Shown here in pieces: positions 35,408 to 49,775 of a DNA stretch of 60,000 bases. Positions within the stretch are counted from its first letter, which is position 1. The number at the start of each line of letters is the position of its first letter. The position numbers and the translations under genes were made by a program. Source of the DNA: Membranipora membranacea (taxonomy: Eukaryota; Bryozoa; Gymnolaemata; Cheilostomatida; Membraniporidae); assembly GCA_914767715.1 (NCBI GenBank), contig OU612065.1, positions 28,646,001 through 28,706,000 on the forward strand. The letters are read 5' to 3'. The notes under the pieces are model-generated. The model was not told the DNA's origin and did no database searches. It saw only the letters and a program-made list of their open reading frames with translations.

Positions 35408-38400
35408 GAGTAGGTTAGAAGGCAATCTATTTTTTAATCTGGCCGTAAAAAACACCAAGGGTCCCCCCTTTGTTACTTTTTATAATTTTAAAGTCGCTCT
35501 CATCTCTGTTCTATTTATCGTAGGATCTTCATATTCTGGAATTTGAATGAGGCCAATGAGGCCATCAACTGGTCAGAGTTTAAAAGAAATCCGATGGCTT
35601 TTTAATTTTTTCGCCTGCTGTTTGGCATGTTTTTTTATGTCAAAATTGGCCCTCGTTAAAAATGTTGCTGACGCCAATCTAAGAGGGGCAGCCCCGAACG
35701 GTTTTCTGTTCCAAAGTCAGCATGAAATTCCACACGGTATAGAGTAGGTTAGAAAGCAATCTATTTTTTAATCTGGCCGTAAAAAACACCAAGGGTCCCC
35801 CCTTTGTTACTTTTTATAATTTGAAAGTCGCTCTCATCTCTGTTCTATTTATCGTAGGATCTTCATATTCTGGAATTTGAATGAGGCCAATGAGGCCATC
35901 AACTGGTCAGAGTTTAAAAGAAATCCGATGGCTTTTTAATTTTTTCGCCTGCCGTTTGGCATGTTTTTTTATGTCAAAATTGGCCCTCGTTAAAAATGTT
36001 GCTGACGCCAATCTAAGAGGGGCAGCCCCGAACGGTTTTCCGTTCCAAAGTCAGCATGAAATTCCACACGGTATAGAGTAGGTTAGAAGGCAATCTATTG
36101 TTTAATCTGGCCGTAAAAAACACCAAGGGTCCCCCCTTTGTTACATTTTATAATTTTAAAGTCGCTCTCATCTCTGTTCTATTTATCGTAGGATCTTCAT
36201 ATTCTGGAATTTGAATGAGGCCAATGAGGCCATCAACTGGTCAGAGTTTAAAAGAAATCCGATGGCTTTTTAATTTTTTCGCCTGCCGTTTGGCATGTTT
36301 TTTTATGTCAAAATTGGCCCTCGTTAAAAATGTTGCTGACGCCAATCTAAGAGGGGCAGCCCCGAACGGTTTTCCGTTCCAAAGTCAGCATGAAATTCCA
36401 CACGGTATAGAGTAGGTTAGAAGGCAATCTATTTTTTAATCTGGCCGTAAAAAACACCAAGGGTCCCCCCTTTGTTACTTTTTATAATTTTAAAGTCGCT
36501 CTCATCTCTGTTCTATTTATCGTAGGATCTTCATATTCTGGAATTTGAATGAGGCCAATGAGGCCATCAACTGGTCAGAGTTTAAAAGAAATCCGATGGC
36601 TTTTTAATTTTTTCGCCTGCCGTTTGGCATGTTTTTTTATGTCAAAATTGGCCCTCGTTAAAAATGTTGCTGACGCCAATCTAAGAGGGGCAGCCCCGAA
36701 CGGTTTTCCGTTCCAAAGTCAGCATGAAATTCCACACGGTATAGAGTAGGTTAGAAGGCAATCTATTTTTTAATCTGGCCGTAAAAAAACACCAAGGGTC
36801 CCCCCTTTGTTACTTTTTATAATTTTAAAGTCGCTCTCATCTCTGTTCTATTTATCGTAGGATCTTCATATTCTGGAATTTGAATGAGGCCAATGAGGCC
36901 ATCAACTGGTCAGAGTTTAAAAGAAATCCGATGGCTTTTTAATTTTTTCGCCTGCCGTTTGGCATGTTTTTTTATGTCAAAATTGGCCCTCGTTAAAAAT
37001 GTTGCTGACGCCAATCTAAGAGGGGCAGCCCCGAACGGTTTTCCGTTCCAAAGTCAGCATGAAATTCCACACGGTATAGAGTAGGTTAGAAGGCAATCTA
37101 TTTTTTAATCTGGCCGTAAAAAACACCAAGGGTCCCCCCTTTGTTACTTTTTATAGTTTTAAAGTCGCTCTCATCTCTGTTCTATTTATCGTAGGGTCTT
37201 CATATTCTGGAATTTGAATGAGGCCAATGAGGCCATCAACTGGTCAGAGTTTAAAAGAAATCCGATGGCTTTTTAATTTTTTCGCCTGCCGTTTGGCATG
37301 TTTTTTTATGTCAAAATTGGCCCTCGTTAAAAATGTTGCTGACGCCAATCTAAGAGGGGCAGCCCCCGAACGGTTTTCCGTTCCAAAGTCAGCATGAAAT
37401 TCCACACGGTATAGAGTAGGTTAGAAGGCAATCTATTTTTTAATCTGGCCGTAAAAAACACCAAGGGTCCCCCCTTTGTTACTTTTTATAATTTTAAAGT
37501 CGCTCTCATCTCTGTTCTATTTATCGTAGGATCTTCATATTCTGGAATTTGAATGAGGCCAATGAGGCCATCAACTGGTCAGAGTTTAAAAGAAATCCGA
37601 TGGCTTTTTAATTTTTTCGCCTGCCGTTTGGCATGTTTTTTTATGTCAAAATTGGCCCTCGTTAAAAATGTTGCTGACGCCAATCTAAGAGGGGCAGCCC
37701 CGAACGGTTTTCCGTTCCAAAGTCAGCATGAAATTCCACACGGTATAGAGTAGGTTAGAAGGCAATCTATTTTTTAATCTGGCCGTAAAAAACACCAAGG
37801 GTCCCCCCTTTGTTACTTTTTATAGTTTTAAAGTCGCTCTCATCTCTGTTCTATTTATCGTAGGATCTTCATATTCTGGAATTTGAATGAGGCCAATGAG
37901 GCCATCAACTGGTCAGAGTTTAAAAGAAATCCGATGGCTTTTTAATTTTTTCGCCTGCCGTTTGGCATGTTTTTTTATGTCAAAATTGGCCCTCGTTAAA
38001 AATGTTGCTGACGCCAATCTAAGAGGCGCAGCCCCAAATGGTTTTCCGTTCCAAAGTCAGCATGAAATTCCACACGGTATAGAGTAGGTTAGAAGGCAAT
38101 CTATTTTTTAATCTGGCCGTAAAAAACACCAAGGGTCCCCCCTATGTTACTTTTCATAATTTTAAAGTCGCTCTCATCTCTGTTCTATTTATCGTAGGAT
38201 CTTCATATTCTGGAATTTGAATGAGGCCAATGAGGCCATCAACTGGTCAGAGTTTAAAAGAAATCCGATGGCTTTTTAATTTTTTCGCCTGCCGTTTGGC
38301 ATGTTTTTTTATGTCAAAATTGGCCGTCGTTAAAAATGTTGCTGACGCCAATCAAAGAGGGGCAGCCCCGGACGGTTTTCCGTTCCAAAGTCAGCATGAA

Positions 38401-41400
38401 ATTCCACACGGTATAGAGTAGGTTAGAAGGCAATCTATTTTTTAATCTGGCCGTAAAAAACACCAAGGGTCCCCCCTTTGTTACTTTTTATAATTTTAAA
38501 GTCGCTCTCATCTCTGTTCTATTTATCGTAGGATCTTCATATTCTGGAATTTGAATGAGGCCAATGAGGCCATCAACTGGTCAGAGTTTAAAAGAAATCC
38601 GATGGCTTTTTAATTTTTTCGCCTGCCGTTTGGCATGTTTTTTTATGTCAAAATTGGCCCTCGTTAAAAATGTTGCTGACGCCAATCTAAGAGGGGCAGC
38701 CCCGAACGGTTTTCCGTTCCAAAGTCAGCATGAAATTCCACACGGTATAGAGTAGGTTAGAAGGCAATCTATTTTTTAATCTGGCCGTAAAAAACACCAA
38801 GGGTCCCCCCTTTGTTACTTTTTATAATTTTAAAGTCGCTCTCATCTCTGTTCTATTTATCGTAGGATCTTCATATTCTGGAATTTGAATGAGGCCAATG
38901 AGGCCATCAACTGGTCAGAGTTTAAAAGAAATCCGATGGCTTTTTAATTTTTTCGCCTGCCGTTTGGCATGTTTTTTTATATCAAAATTGGCCCTCGTTA
39001 AAAATGTTGCTGACGCCAATCTAAGAGGGGCAGCCCCGAACGGTTTTCCGTTCCAAAGTCAGCATGAAATTCCACACGGTATAGAGTAGGTTAGAAGGCA
39101 ATCTATTTTTTAATCTGGCCGTAAAAAACACCAAGGGTCCCCCCTTTGTTACTTTTTATAATTTTAAAGTCGCTCTCATCTCTGTTCTATTTATCGTAGG
39201 ATCTTCATATTCTGGAATTTGAATGAGGCCAATGAGGCCATCAACTGGTCAGAGTTTAAAAGAAATCCGATGGCTTTTTAATTTTTTCGCCTGCTGTTTG
39301 GCATGTTTTTTTATGTCAAAATTGGCCCTCGTTAAAAATGTTGCTGACGCCAATCTAAGAGGGGCAGCCCCGAACGGTTTTCTGTTCCAAAGTCAGCATG
39401 AAATTCCACACGGTATAGAGTAGGTTAGAAAGCAATCTATTTTTTAATCTGGCCGTAAAAAACACCAAGGGTCCCCCCTTTGTTACTTTTTATAATTTGA
39501 AAGTCGCTCTCATCTCTGTTCTATTTATCGTAGGATCTTCATATTCTGGAATTTGAATGAGGCCAATGAGGCCATCAACTGGTCAGAGTTTAAAAGAAAT
39601 CCGATGGCTTTTTAATTTTTTCGCCTGCCGTTTGGCATGTTTTTTTATGTCAAAATTGGCCCTCGTTAAAAATGTTGCTGACGCCAATCTAAGAGGGGCA
39701 GCCCCGAACGGTTTTCCGTTCCAAAGTCAGCATGAAATTCCACACGGTATAGAGTAGGTTAGAAGGCAATCTATTGTTTAATCTGGCCGTAAAAAACACC
39801 AAGGGTCCCCCCTTTGTTACATTTTATAATTTTAAAGTCGCTCTCATCTCTGTTCTATTTATCGTAGGATCTTCATATTCTGGAATTTGAATGAGGCCAA
39901 TGAGGCCATCAACTGGTCAGAGTTTAAAAGAAATCCGATGGCTTTTTAATTTTTTCGCCTGCCGTTTGGCATGTTTTTTTATGTCAAAATTGGCCCTCGT
40001 TAAAAATGTTGCTGACGCCAATCTAAGAGGGGCAGCCCCGAACGGTTTTCCGTTCCAAAGTCAGCATGAAATTCCACACGGTATAGAGTAGGTTAGAAGG
40101 CAATCTATTTTTTAATCTGGCCGTAAAAAACACCAAGGGTCCCCCCTTTGTTACTTTTTATAATTTTAAAGTCGCTCTCATCTCTGTTCTATTTATCGTA
40201 GGATCTTCATATTCTGGAATTTGAATGAGGCCAATGAGGCCATCAACTGGTCAGAGTTTAAAAGAAATCCGATGGCTTTTTAATTTTTTCGCCTGCCGTT
40301 TGGCATGTTTTTTTATGTCAAAATTGGCCCTCGTTAAAAATGTTGCTGACGCCAATCTAAGAGGGGCAGCCCCGAACGGTTTTCCGTTCCAAAGTCAGCA
40401 TGAAATTCCACACGGTATAGAGTAGGTTAGAAGGCAATCTATTTTTTAATCTGGCCGTAAAAAACACCAAGGGTCCCCCCTTTGTTACTTTTTATAATTT
40501 TAAAGTCGCTCTCATCTCTGTTCTATTTATCGTAGGATCTTCATATTCTGGAATTTGAATGAGGCCAATGAGGCCATCAACTGGTCAGAGTTTAAAAGAA
40601 ATCCGATGGCTTTTTAATTTTTTCGCCTGCCGTTTGGCATGTTTTTTTATGTCAAAATTGGCCCTCGTTAAAAATGTTGCTGACGCCAATCTAAGAGGGG
40701 CAGCCCCGAACGGTTTTCCGTTCCAAAGTCAGCATGAAATTCCACACGGTATAGAGTAGGTTAGAAGGCAATCTATTTTTTAATCTGGCCGTAAAAAACA
40801 CCAAGGGTCCCCCCTTTGTTACTTTTTATAGTTTTAAAGTCGCTCTCATCTCTGTTCTATTTATCGTAGGGTCTTCATATTCTGGAATTTGAATGAGGCC
40901 AATGAGGCCATCAACTGGTCAGAGTTTAAAAGAAATCCGATGGCTTTTTAGTTTTTTCGCCTGCCGTTTGGCATGTTTTTTTATGTCAAAATTGGCCCTC
41001 GTTAAAAATGTTGCTGACGCCAATCTAAGAGGGGCAGCCCCGAACGGTTTTCCGTTCCAAAGTCAGCATGAAATTCCACACGGTATAGAGTAGGTTAGAA
41101 GGCAATCTATTTTTTAATCTGGCCGTAAAAAACACCAAGGGTCCCCCCTTTGTTACTTTTTATAATTTTAAAGTCGCTCTCATCTCTGTTCTATTTATCG
41201 TAGGATCTTCATATTCTGGAATTTGAATGAGGCCAATGAGGCCATCAACTGGTCAGAGTTTAAAAGAAATCCGATGGCTTTTTAATTTTTTCGCCTGCCG
41301 TTTGGCATGTTTTTTTATGTCAAAATTGGCCCTCGTTAAAAATGTTGCTGACGCCAATCTAAGAGGGGCAGCCCCGAACGGTTTTCCGTTCCAAAGTCAG

Positions 41401-42423
41401 CATGAAATTCCACACGGTATAGAGTAGGTTAGAAGGCAATCTATTTTTTAATCTGGCCGTAAAAAACACCAAGGGTCCCCCCTTTGTTACTTTTTATAGT
41501 TTTAAAGTCGCTCTCATCTCTGTTCTATTTATCGTAGGATCTTCATATTCTGGAATTTGAATGAGGCCAATGAGGCCATCAACTGGTCAGAGTTTAAAAG
41601 AAATCCGATGGCTTTTTAATTTTTTCGCCTGCCGTTTGGCATGTTTTTTTATGTCAAAATTGGCCCTCGTTAAAAATGTTGCTGACGCCAATCTAAGAGG
41701 CGCAGCCCCAAATGGTTTTCCGTTCCAAAGTCAGCATGAAATTCCACACGGTATAGAGTAGGTTAGAAGGCAATCTATTTTTTAATCTGGCCGTAAAAAA
41801 CACCAAGGGTCCCCCCTATGTTACTTTTCATAATTTTAAAGTCGCTCTCATCTCTGTTCTATTTATCGTAGGATCTTCATATTCTGGAATTTGAATGAGG
41901 CCAATGAGGCCATCAACTGGTCAGAGTTTAAAAGAAATCCGATGGCTTTTTAATTTTTTCGCCTGCCGTTTGGCATGTTTTTTTATGTCAAAATTGGCCG
42001 TCGTTAAAAATGTTGCTGACGCCAATCAAAGAGGGGCAGCCCCGGACGGTTTTCCGTTCCAAAGTCAGCATGAAATTCCACACGGTATAGAGTAGGTTAG
42101 AAGGCAATCTATTTTTTAATCTGGCCGTAAAAAACACCAAGGGTCCCCCCTTTGTTACTTTTTATAATTTTAAAGTCGCTCTCATCTCTGTTCTATTTAT
42201 CGTAGGATCTTCATATTCTGGAATTTGAATGAGGCCAATGAGGCCATCAACTGGTCAGAGTTTAAAAGAAATCCGATGGCTTTTTAATTTTTTCGCCTGC
42301 CGTTTGGCATGTTTTTTTATGTCAAAATTGGCCCTCGTTAAAAATGTTGCTGACGCCAATCTAAGAGGGGCAGCCCCGAACGGTTTTCCGTTCCAAAGTC
42401 AGCATGAAATTCCACACGGTATA
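35408..42423. repeat. 11-mer HOR present about twice (unit about 3675 bp)
   Basis: Unit 1 is about 35408-39083; unit 2 starts at about 39084. Markers recur at 3674-3676 bp: GCCTGCTGTTT and TTTTCTGTTCC, AGAAAGCAATC (35755/39431), TTTGAAAGTCG, CTATTGTTTAATC, TTACATTTT, TTATAGTTTT with GTAGGGTC (37153-37196/40829-40871), GAGGCGCAGCCCCAAATGG (38025/41699), CCCCCTATGTT, and GGCCGTCG with AATCAAAG and CCGGACGG (38325-38371/41999-42045). Unit 1 alone has an extra A near 36787 and an extra C near 37364. Unit 2 alone has TTTTTAGTTTTTTCG near 40950. Confidence 0.9.
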
Positions 42424-45400
42424 GAGTAGGTTAGAAGGCAATCTATTTTTTAATCTGGCCGTAAAAAACACCAAGGGTCCCCCCTTTGTTACTTTTTATA
42501 ATTTTAAAGTCGCTCTCATCTCTGTTCTATTTATCGTAGGATCTTCATATTCTGGAATTTGAATGAGGCCAATGAGGCCATCAACTGGTCAGAGTTTAAA
42601 AGAAATCCGATGGCTTTTTAATTTTTTCGCCTGCCGTTTGGCATGTTTTTTTATGTCAAAATTGGCCCTCGTTAAAAATGTTGCTGACGCCAATCTAAGA
42701 GGGGCAGCCCCGAACGAATTTCCGTTCCAAAGTCAGCATGAAATTCCACACGGTATAGAGTAGGTTAGAAGGCAATCTATTTTTTAATCTGGCCGTAAAA
42801 AACACCAAGGGTCCCCCCTTTGTTACTTTTTATAATTTTAAAGTCGCTCTCATCTCTGTTCTATTTATCGTAGGATCTTCATATTCTGGAATTTGAATGA
42901 GGCCAATGAGGCCATCAACTGGTCAGAGTTTAAAAGAAATCCGATGGCTTTTTAATTTTTTCGCCTGCCGTTTGGCATGTTTTTTTATGTCAAAATTGGC
43001 CCTCGTTAAAAATGTTGCTGACGCCAATCTAAGAGGGGCAGCCCCGAACGAATTTCCGTTCCAAAGTCAGCATGAAATTCCACACGGTATAGAGTAGGTT
43101 AGAAGGCAATCTATTTTTTAATCTGGCCGTAAAAAACACCAAGGGTCCCCCCTTTGTTACTTTTTATAATTTTAAAGTCGCTCTCATCTCTGTTCTATTT
43201 ATCGTAGGATCTTCATATTCTGGAATTTGAATGAGGCCAATGAGGCCATCAACTGGTCAGAGTTTAAAAGAAATCCGATGGCTTTTTTATTTTTTCGCCT
43301 GCCGTATGGCATGTTTTTTTATGTCAAAATTGGCCCTCGTTAAAAATGTTGCTGACGCCAATCTAAGAGGGGCAGCCCCGAACGGTTTTCCGTTCCAAAG
43401 TCAGCATGAAATTCCACACGGTATAGAGTAGGTTAGAAGGCAATCTATTTTTTAATCTGGCCGTAAAAAACACCAAGGGTCCCCCCTTTGTTACTTTTTA
43501 TAATTTTAAAGTCGCTCTCATCTCTGTTCTAGTTATCGTAGGATCTTCATATTCTGGAATTCGAATGAGGCCAATGAGGCCATCAACTGGTCAGAGTTTA
43601 AAAGAAATCCCATGGCTTTTTAATTTTTTCGCCTGCCGTTTGGCATGTTTTTTTATGTCAAAATTGGCCCTCGTTAAAAATGTTGCTGACGCCAATCTAA
43701 GAGGGGCAGCCCCGAACGGTTTTCCGTTCCAAAGTCAGCATGAAATTCCACACGTTATAGAGTAGGTTAGAAGGCAATCTATTTTTTAATCTGGCCGTAA
43801 AAAACAACAAGGGTCCCCCCTTTGTTACTTTTTATAAATATAAAGTCGCTCTCATCTCTGTTCTATTTATCGTAGGATCTTCATATTCTGGAATTTGAAT
43901 GAGGCCAATGAGGCCATCAACTGGTCAGAGTTTAAAAGAAATCCGATGGCTTTTTAATTTTTTCGCCTGCCGTTTGGCATGTTTTTTTATGTCAAAATTG
44001 GCCCTCGTTAAAAATGTTGCTGACGCCAATCTAAGAGGGGCAGCCCCGAACGGTTTTCCGTTCCAAAGTCAGCATGAAATTCCACACGGTATAGAGTAGG
44101 TTAGAAGGCAATCTATTTTTTAATCTGGCCGTAAAAAACACCAAGGGTCCCCCCTTTGTTACTTTTTATAATTTTAAAGTCGCTCTCATCTCTGTTCTAT
44201 TTATCGTAGGATCTTCATATTCTGGAATTTGAATGAGGCCAATGAGGCCATCAACTGGTCAGAGTTTAAAAGAAATCCGATGGCTTTTTAATTTTTTCGC
44301 CTGCCGTTTGGCATGTTTTTTTATGTCAAAATTGGCCCTCGTTAAAAATGTTGCTGACGCCAATCTAAGAGTGGCAGCCCCGAACGAATTTCCGTTCCAA
44401 AGTCAGCATGAAATTCCACACGGTATAGAGTAGGTTAGAAGGCAATCTATTTTTTAATCTGGACGTAAAAAACACCAAGGGTCCCCCCTTTGTTACTTTT
44501 CATAATTTCAAAGTCGCTCTCATCTCTGTTCTATTTATCGTAGGATCTTCATATTCTGGAATTTGAATGAGGCCAATGAGGCCATCAACTGGTCAGAGTT
44601 TAAAAGAAATCCGATGGCTTTTTTATTTTTTCGCCTGCCGTTTGGCATGTTTTTTTATGTCAAAATTGGCCCTCGTTAAAAATGTTGCTGACGCCAATCT
44701 AAGAGGGGCAGCCCCGGACGGTTTTAAGTTCCAAAGTCAGCATGAAATTCCACACGGTATAGAGTAGGTTAGAAGGCAATCTATTTTTTTAATCTGGCCG
44801 TAAAAAACACCAAGGGTCCCCCCTTTGTTACTTTTTATAATTTTAAAGTCGCTCTCATCTCTGTTCTAGTTATCGTAGGATCTTCATATTCTGGAATTCG
44901 AATGAGGCCAATGAGGCCATCAACTGGTCAGAGTTTAAAAGAAATCCGATGGCTTTTTAATTTTTTCGCCTGCCGTTTGGCATGTTTTTTTATGTCAAAA
45001 TTGGCCCTCGTTAAAAATGTTGCTGACGCCAATCTAAGAGGGGCAGCCCCGGACGGTTTTAAGTTCCAAAGTCAGCATGAAATTCCACACGGTATAGAGT
45101 AGGTTAGAAGGCAATCTATTTTTTTAATCTGGCCGTAAAAAACACCAAGGGTCCCCCCTTTGTTACTTTTTATAATTTTAAAGTCGCTCTCATCTCTGTT
45201 CTAGTTATCGTAGGATCTTCATATTCTGGAATTCGAATGAGGCCAATGAGGCCATCAACTGGTCAGAGTTTAAAAGAAATCCGATGGCTTTTTAATTTTT
45301 TCGCCTGCCGTTTGGCATGTTTTTTTATGTCAAAATTGGCCCTCGTTAAAAATGTTGCTGACGCCAATCTAAGAGGGGCAGCCCCGAACGAATTTCCGTT

Positions 45401-48400
45401 CCAAAGTCAGCATGAAATTCCACACGGTATAGAGTAGGTTAGAAGGCAATCTATTTTTTAATCTGGCCGTAAAAAACACCAAGGGTCCCCCCTTTGTTAC
45501 TTTTTATAATTTTAAAGTCGCTCTCATCTCTGTTCTATTTATCGTAGGATCTTCATATTCTGGAATTTGAATGAGGCCAATGAGGCCATCAACTGGTCAG
45601 AGTTTAAAAGAAATCCGATGGCTTTTTTATTTTCTCGCCTGCCGTATGGCATGTTTTTTTATGTCAAAATTGGCCCTCGTTAAAAATGTTGCTGACGCCA
45701 ATCTAAGAGGGGCAGCCCCGAACGGTTTTCCGTTCCAAAGTCAGCATGAAATTCCACACGGTATAGAGTAGGTTAGAAGGCAATCTATTTTTTAATCTGG
45801 CCGTAAAAAACACCAAGGGTCCCCCCTTTGTTACTTTTTATAATTTTAAAGTCGCTCTCATCTCTGTTCTAGTTATCGTAGGATCTTCATATTCTGGAAT
45901 TCGAATGAGGCCAATGAGGCCATCAACTGGTCAGAGTTTAAAAGAAATCCCATGGCTTTTTAATTTTTTCGCCTGCCGTTTGGCATGTTTTTTTATGTCA
46001 AAATTGGCCCTCGTTAAAAATGTTGCTGACGCCAATCTAAGAGGGGCAGCCCCGAACGGTTTTCCGTTCCAAAGTCAGCATGAAATTCCACACGTTATAG
46101 AGTAGGTTAGAAGGCAATCTATTTTTTAATCTGGCCGTAAAAAACAACAAGGGTCCCCCCTTTGTTACTTTTTATAAATATAAAGTCGCTCTCATCTCTG
46201 TTCTATTTATCGTAGGATCTTCATATTCTGGAATTTGAATGAGGCCAATGAGGCCATCAACTGGTCAGAGTTTAAAAGAAATCCGATGGCTTTTTAATTT
46301 TTTCGCCTGCCGTTTGGCATGTTTTTTTATGTCAAAATTGGCCCTCGTTAAAAATGTTGCTGACGCCAATCTAAGAGGGGCAGCCCCGAACGGTTTTCCG
46401 TTCCAAAGTCAGCATGAAATTCCACACGGTATAGAGTAGGTTAGAAGGCAATCTATTTTTTAATCTGGCCGTAAAAAACACCAAGGGTCCCCCCTTTGTT
46501 ACTTTTTATAATTTTAAAGTCGCTCTCATCTCTGTTCTATTTATCGTAGGATCTTCATATTCTGGAATTTGAATGAGGCCAATGAGGCCATCAACTGGTC
46601 AGAGTTTAAAAGAAATCCGATGGCTTTTTAATTTTTTCGCCTGCCGTTTGGCATGTTTTTTTATGTCAAAATTGGCCCTCGTTAAAAATGTTGCTGACGC
46701 CAATCTAAGAGTGGCAGCCCCGAACGAATTTCCGTTCCAAAGTCAGCATGAAATTCCACACGGTATAGAGTAGGTTAGAAGGCAATCTATTTTTTAATCT
46801 GGACGTAAAAAACACCAAGGGTCCCCCCTTTGTTACTTTTCATAATTTCAAAGTCGCTCTCATCTCTGTTCTATTTATCGTAGGATCTTCATATTCTGGA
46901 ATTTGAATGAGGCCAATGAGGCCATCAACTGGTCAGAGTTTAAAAGAAATCCGATGGCTTTTTTATTTTTTCGCCTGCCGTTTGGCATGTTTTTTTATGT
47001 CAAAATTGGCCCTCGTTAAAAATGTTGCTGACGCCAATCTAAGAGGGGCAGCCCCGGACGGTTTTAAGTTCCAAAGTCAGCATGAAATTCCACACGGTAT
47101 AGAGTAGGTTAGAAGGCAATCTATTTTTTTAATCTGGCCGTAAAAAACACCAAGGGTCCCCCCTTTGTTACTTTTTATAATTTTAAAGTCGCTCTCATCT
47201 CTGTTCTAGTTATCGTAGGATCTTCATATTCTGGAATTCGAATGAGGCCAATGAGGCCATCAACTGGTCAGAGTTTAAAAGAAATCCGATGGCTTTTTAA
47301 TTTTTTCGCCTGCCGTTTGGCATGTTTTTTTATGTCAAAATTGGCCCTCGTTAAAAATGTTGCTGACGCCAATCTAAGAGGGGCAGCCCCGGACGGTTTT
47401 AAGTTCCAAAGTCAGCATGAAATTCCACACGGTATAGAGTAGGTTAGAAGGCAATCTATTTTTTTAATCTGGCCGTAAAAAACACCAAGGGTCCCCCCTT
47501 TGTTACTTTTTATAATTTTAAAGTCGCTCTCATCTCTGTTCTAGTTATCGTAGGATCTTCATATTCTGGAATTCGAATGAGGCCAATGAGGCCATCAACT
47601 GGTCAGAGTTTAAAAGAAATCCGATGGCTTTTTAATTTTTTCGCCTGCCGTTTGGCATGTTTTTTTATGTCAAAATTGGCCCTCGTTAAAAATGTTGCTG
47701 ACGCCAATCTAAGAGGGGCAGCCCCGAACGGTTTTCCGTTCCAAAGTCAGCATGAAATTCCACACGTTATAGAGTAGGTTAGAAGGCAATCTATTTTTTA
47801 ATCTGGCCGTAAAAAACAACAAGGGTCCCCCCTTTGTTACTTTTTATAAATTTAAAGTCGCTCTCATCTCTGTTCTATTTATCGTAGGATCTTCATATTC
47901 TGGAATTTGAATGAGGCCAATGAGGCCATCAACTGGTCAGAGTTTAAAAGAAATCCGATGGCTTTTTAATTTTTTCGCCTGCCGTTTGGCATGTTTTTTT
48001 ATGTCAAAATTGGCCCTCGTTAAAAATGTTGCTGACGCCAATCTAAGAGGGGCAGCCCCGAACGGTTTTCCGTTCCAAAGTCAGCATGAAATTCCACACG
48101 GTATAGAGTAGGTTAGAAGGCAATCTATTTTTTAATCTGGCCGTAAAAAACACCAAGGGTCCCCCCTTTGTTACTTTTTATAATTTTAAAGTCGCTCTCA
48201 TCTCTGTTCTATTTATCGTAGGATCTTCATATTCTGGAATTTGAATGAGGCCAATGAGGCCATCAACTGGTCAGCGTTTAAAAGAAATCCGATGGCTTTT
48301 TAATTTTTTCGCCTGCCGTTTGGCATGTTTTTTTATGTCAAAATTGGCCCTCGTTAAAAATGTTGCTGACGCCAATCTAAGAGTGGCAGCCCCGAACGAA

Positions 48401-49775
48401 TTTCCGTTCCAAAGTCAGCATGAAATTCCACACGGTATAGAGTAGGTTAGAAGGCAATCTATTTTTTAATCTGGACGTAAAAAACACCAAGGGTCCCCCC
48501 TTTGTTACTTTTTATAATTTTAAAGTCGCTCTCATCTCTGTTCTATTTATCGTAGGATCTTCATATTCTGGAATTTGAATGAGGCCAATGAGGCCATCAA
48601 CTGGTCAGAGTTTAAAAGAAATCCGATGGCTTTTTTATTTTTTCGCCTGCCGTTTGGCATGTTTTTTTATGTCAAAATTGGCCCTCGTTAAAAATGTTGC
48701 TGACGCCAATCTAAGAGGGGCAGCCCCGGACGGTTTTAAGTTCCAAAGTCAGCATGAAATTCCACACGGTATAGAGTAGGTTAGAAGGCAATCTATTTTT
48801 TAATCTGGCCGTAAAAAACACCAAGGGTCCCCCCTTTGTTACTTTTTATAATTTTAAAGTCGCTCTTATCTCTGTTCTAGTTATCGTAGGATCTTCATAT
48901 TCTGGAATTCGAATGAGGCCAATGAGGCCATCAACTGGTCAGAGTTTAAAAGAAATCCGATGGCTTTTTAATTTTTTCGCCTGCCGTTTGGCATGTTTTT
49001 TTATGTCAAAATTGGCCCTCGTTAAAAATGTTGCTGACGCCAATCTAAGAGGGGCAGCCCCGAACGGTTTTCCGTTCCAAAGTCAGCATGAAATTCCAAA
49101 CGTTATAGAGTAGGTTAGAAGGCAATCTATTTTTTAATCTGGCCGTAAAAAACACCAAGGGTCCCCCCTTTGTTACTTTTTATAAATTTAAAGTCGCTCT
49201 CATCTCTGTTCTATTTATCGTAGGATCTTCATATCCTGGAATTTGAATGAGGCCAATGAGGCCATCAACTGGTCAGAGTTTAAAAGAAATCCGATGGCTT
49301 TTTAATTTTTTCGCCTGCCGTTTGGCATGTTTTTTTATGTCAAAATTGGCCCTCGTTAAAAATGTTGCTGACGCCAATCTAAGAGGGGCAGCCCCGAACG
49401 GTTTTCCGTTCCAAAGTCAGCATGAAATTCCACACGGTATAGAGTAGGTTAGAAGGCAATCTATTTTTTAATCTGGCCGTAAAAAACACCAAGGGTCCCC
49501 CCTTTGTTACTTTTTAAAATTTTAAAGTCGCTCTCATCTCTGTTCTATTTATTGTAGGATCTTCATATTCTGGAATTTGAATGAGGCCAATGAGGCCATC
49601 AACTGGTCAGAGTTTAAAAGAAATCCGATGGCTTTTTAATTTTTTCGCCTGCCGTTTGGCATGTTTTTTTATGTCAAAATTGGCCCTCGTTAAAAATGTT
49701 GCTGACGCCAATCTAAGAGGGGCAGCCCCGAACGGTTTTCCGTTCCAAAGTCAGCATGAAATTCCACACGGTATA
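42424..49775. repeat. HOR with changing period: 7, 5, then 4 monomers
   Basis: A recognisable order of types cycles: CACGTTATAG copy; consensus copy; GAGTGGCAGCC plus CGAATTTCC copy; then a TTTTTTATTTT plus GGACGGTTTTAAG copy. CACGTTATAG-type copies start at 43426, 45766, 47438 and 48774, that is 7, 5 and 4 monomers apart. Extra members (a second GGACGGTTTTAAG copy, a CGAATTTCC copy and a GCCGTATGGC copy) are present only in the longer cycles. The first two monomers (42424 and 42758) carry the same CGAATTTCC haplotype, a single-monomer duplication. Many copies here have GGAATTCGAATG, which creates an EcoRI site. Confidence 0.85.
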
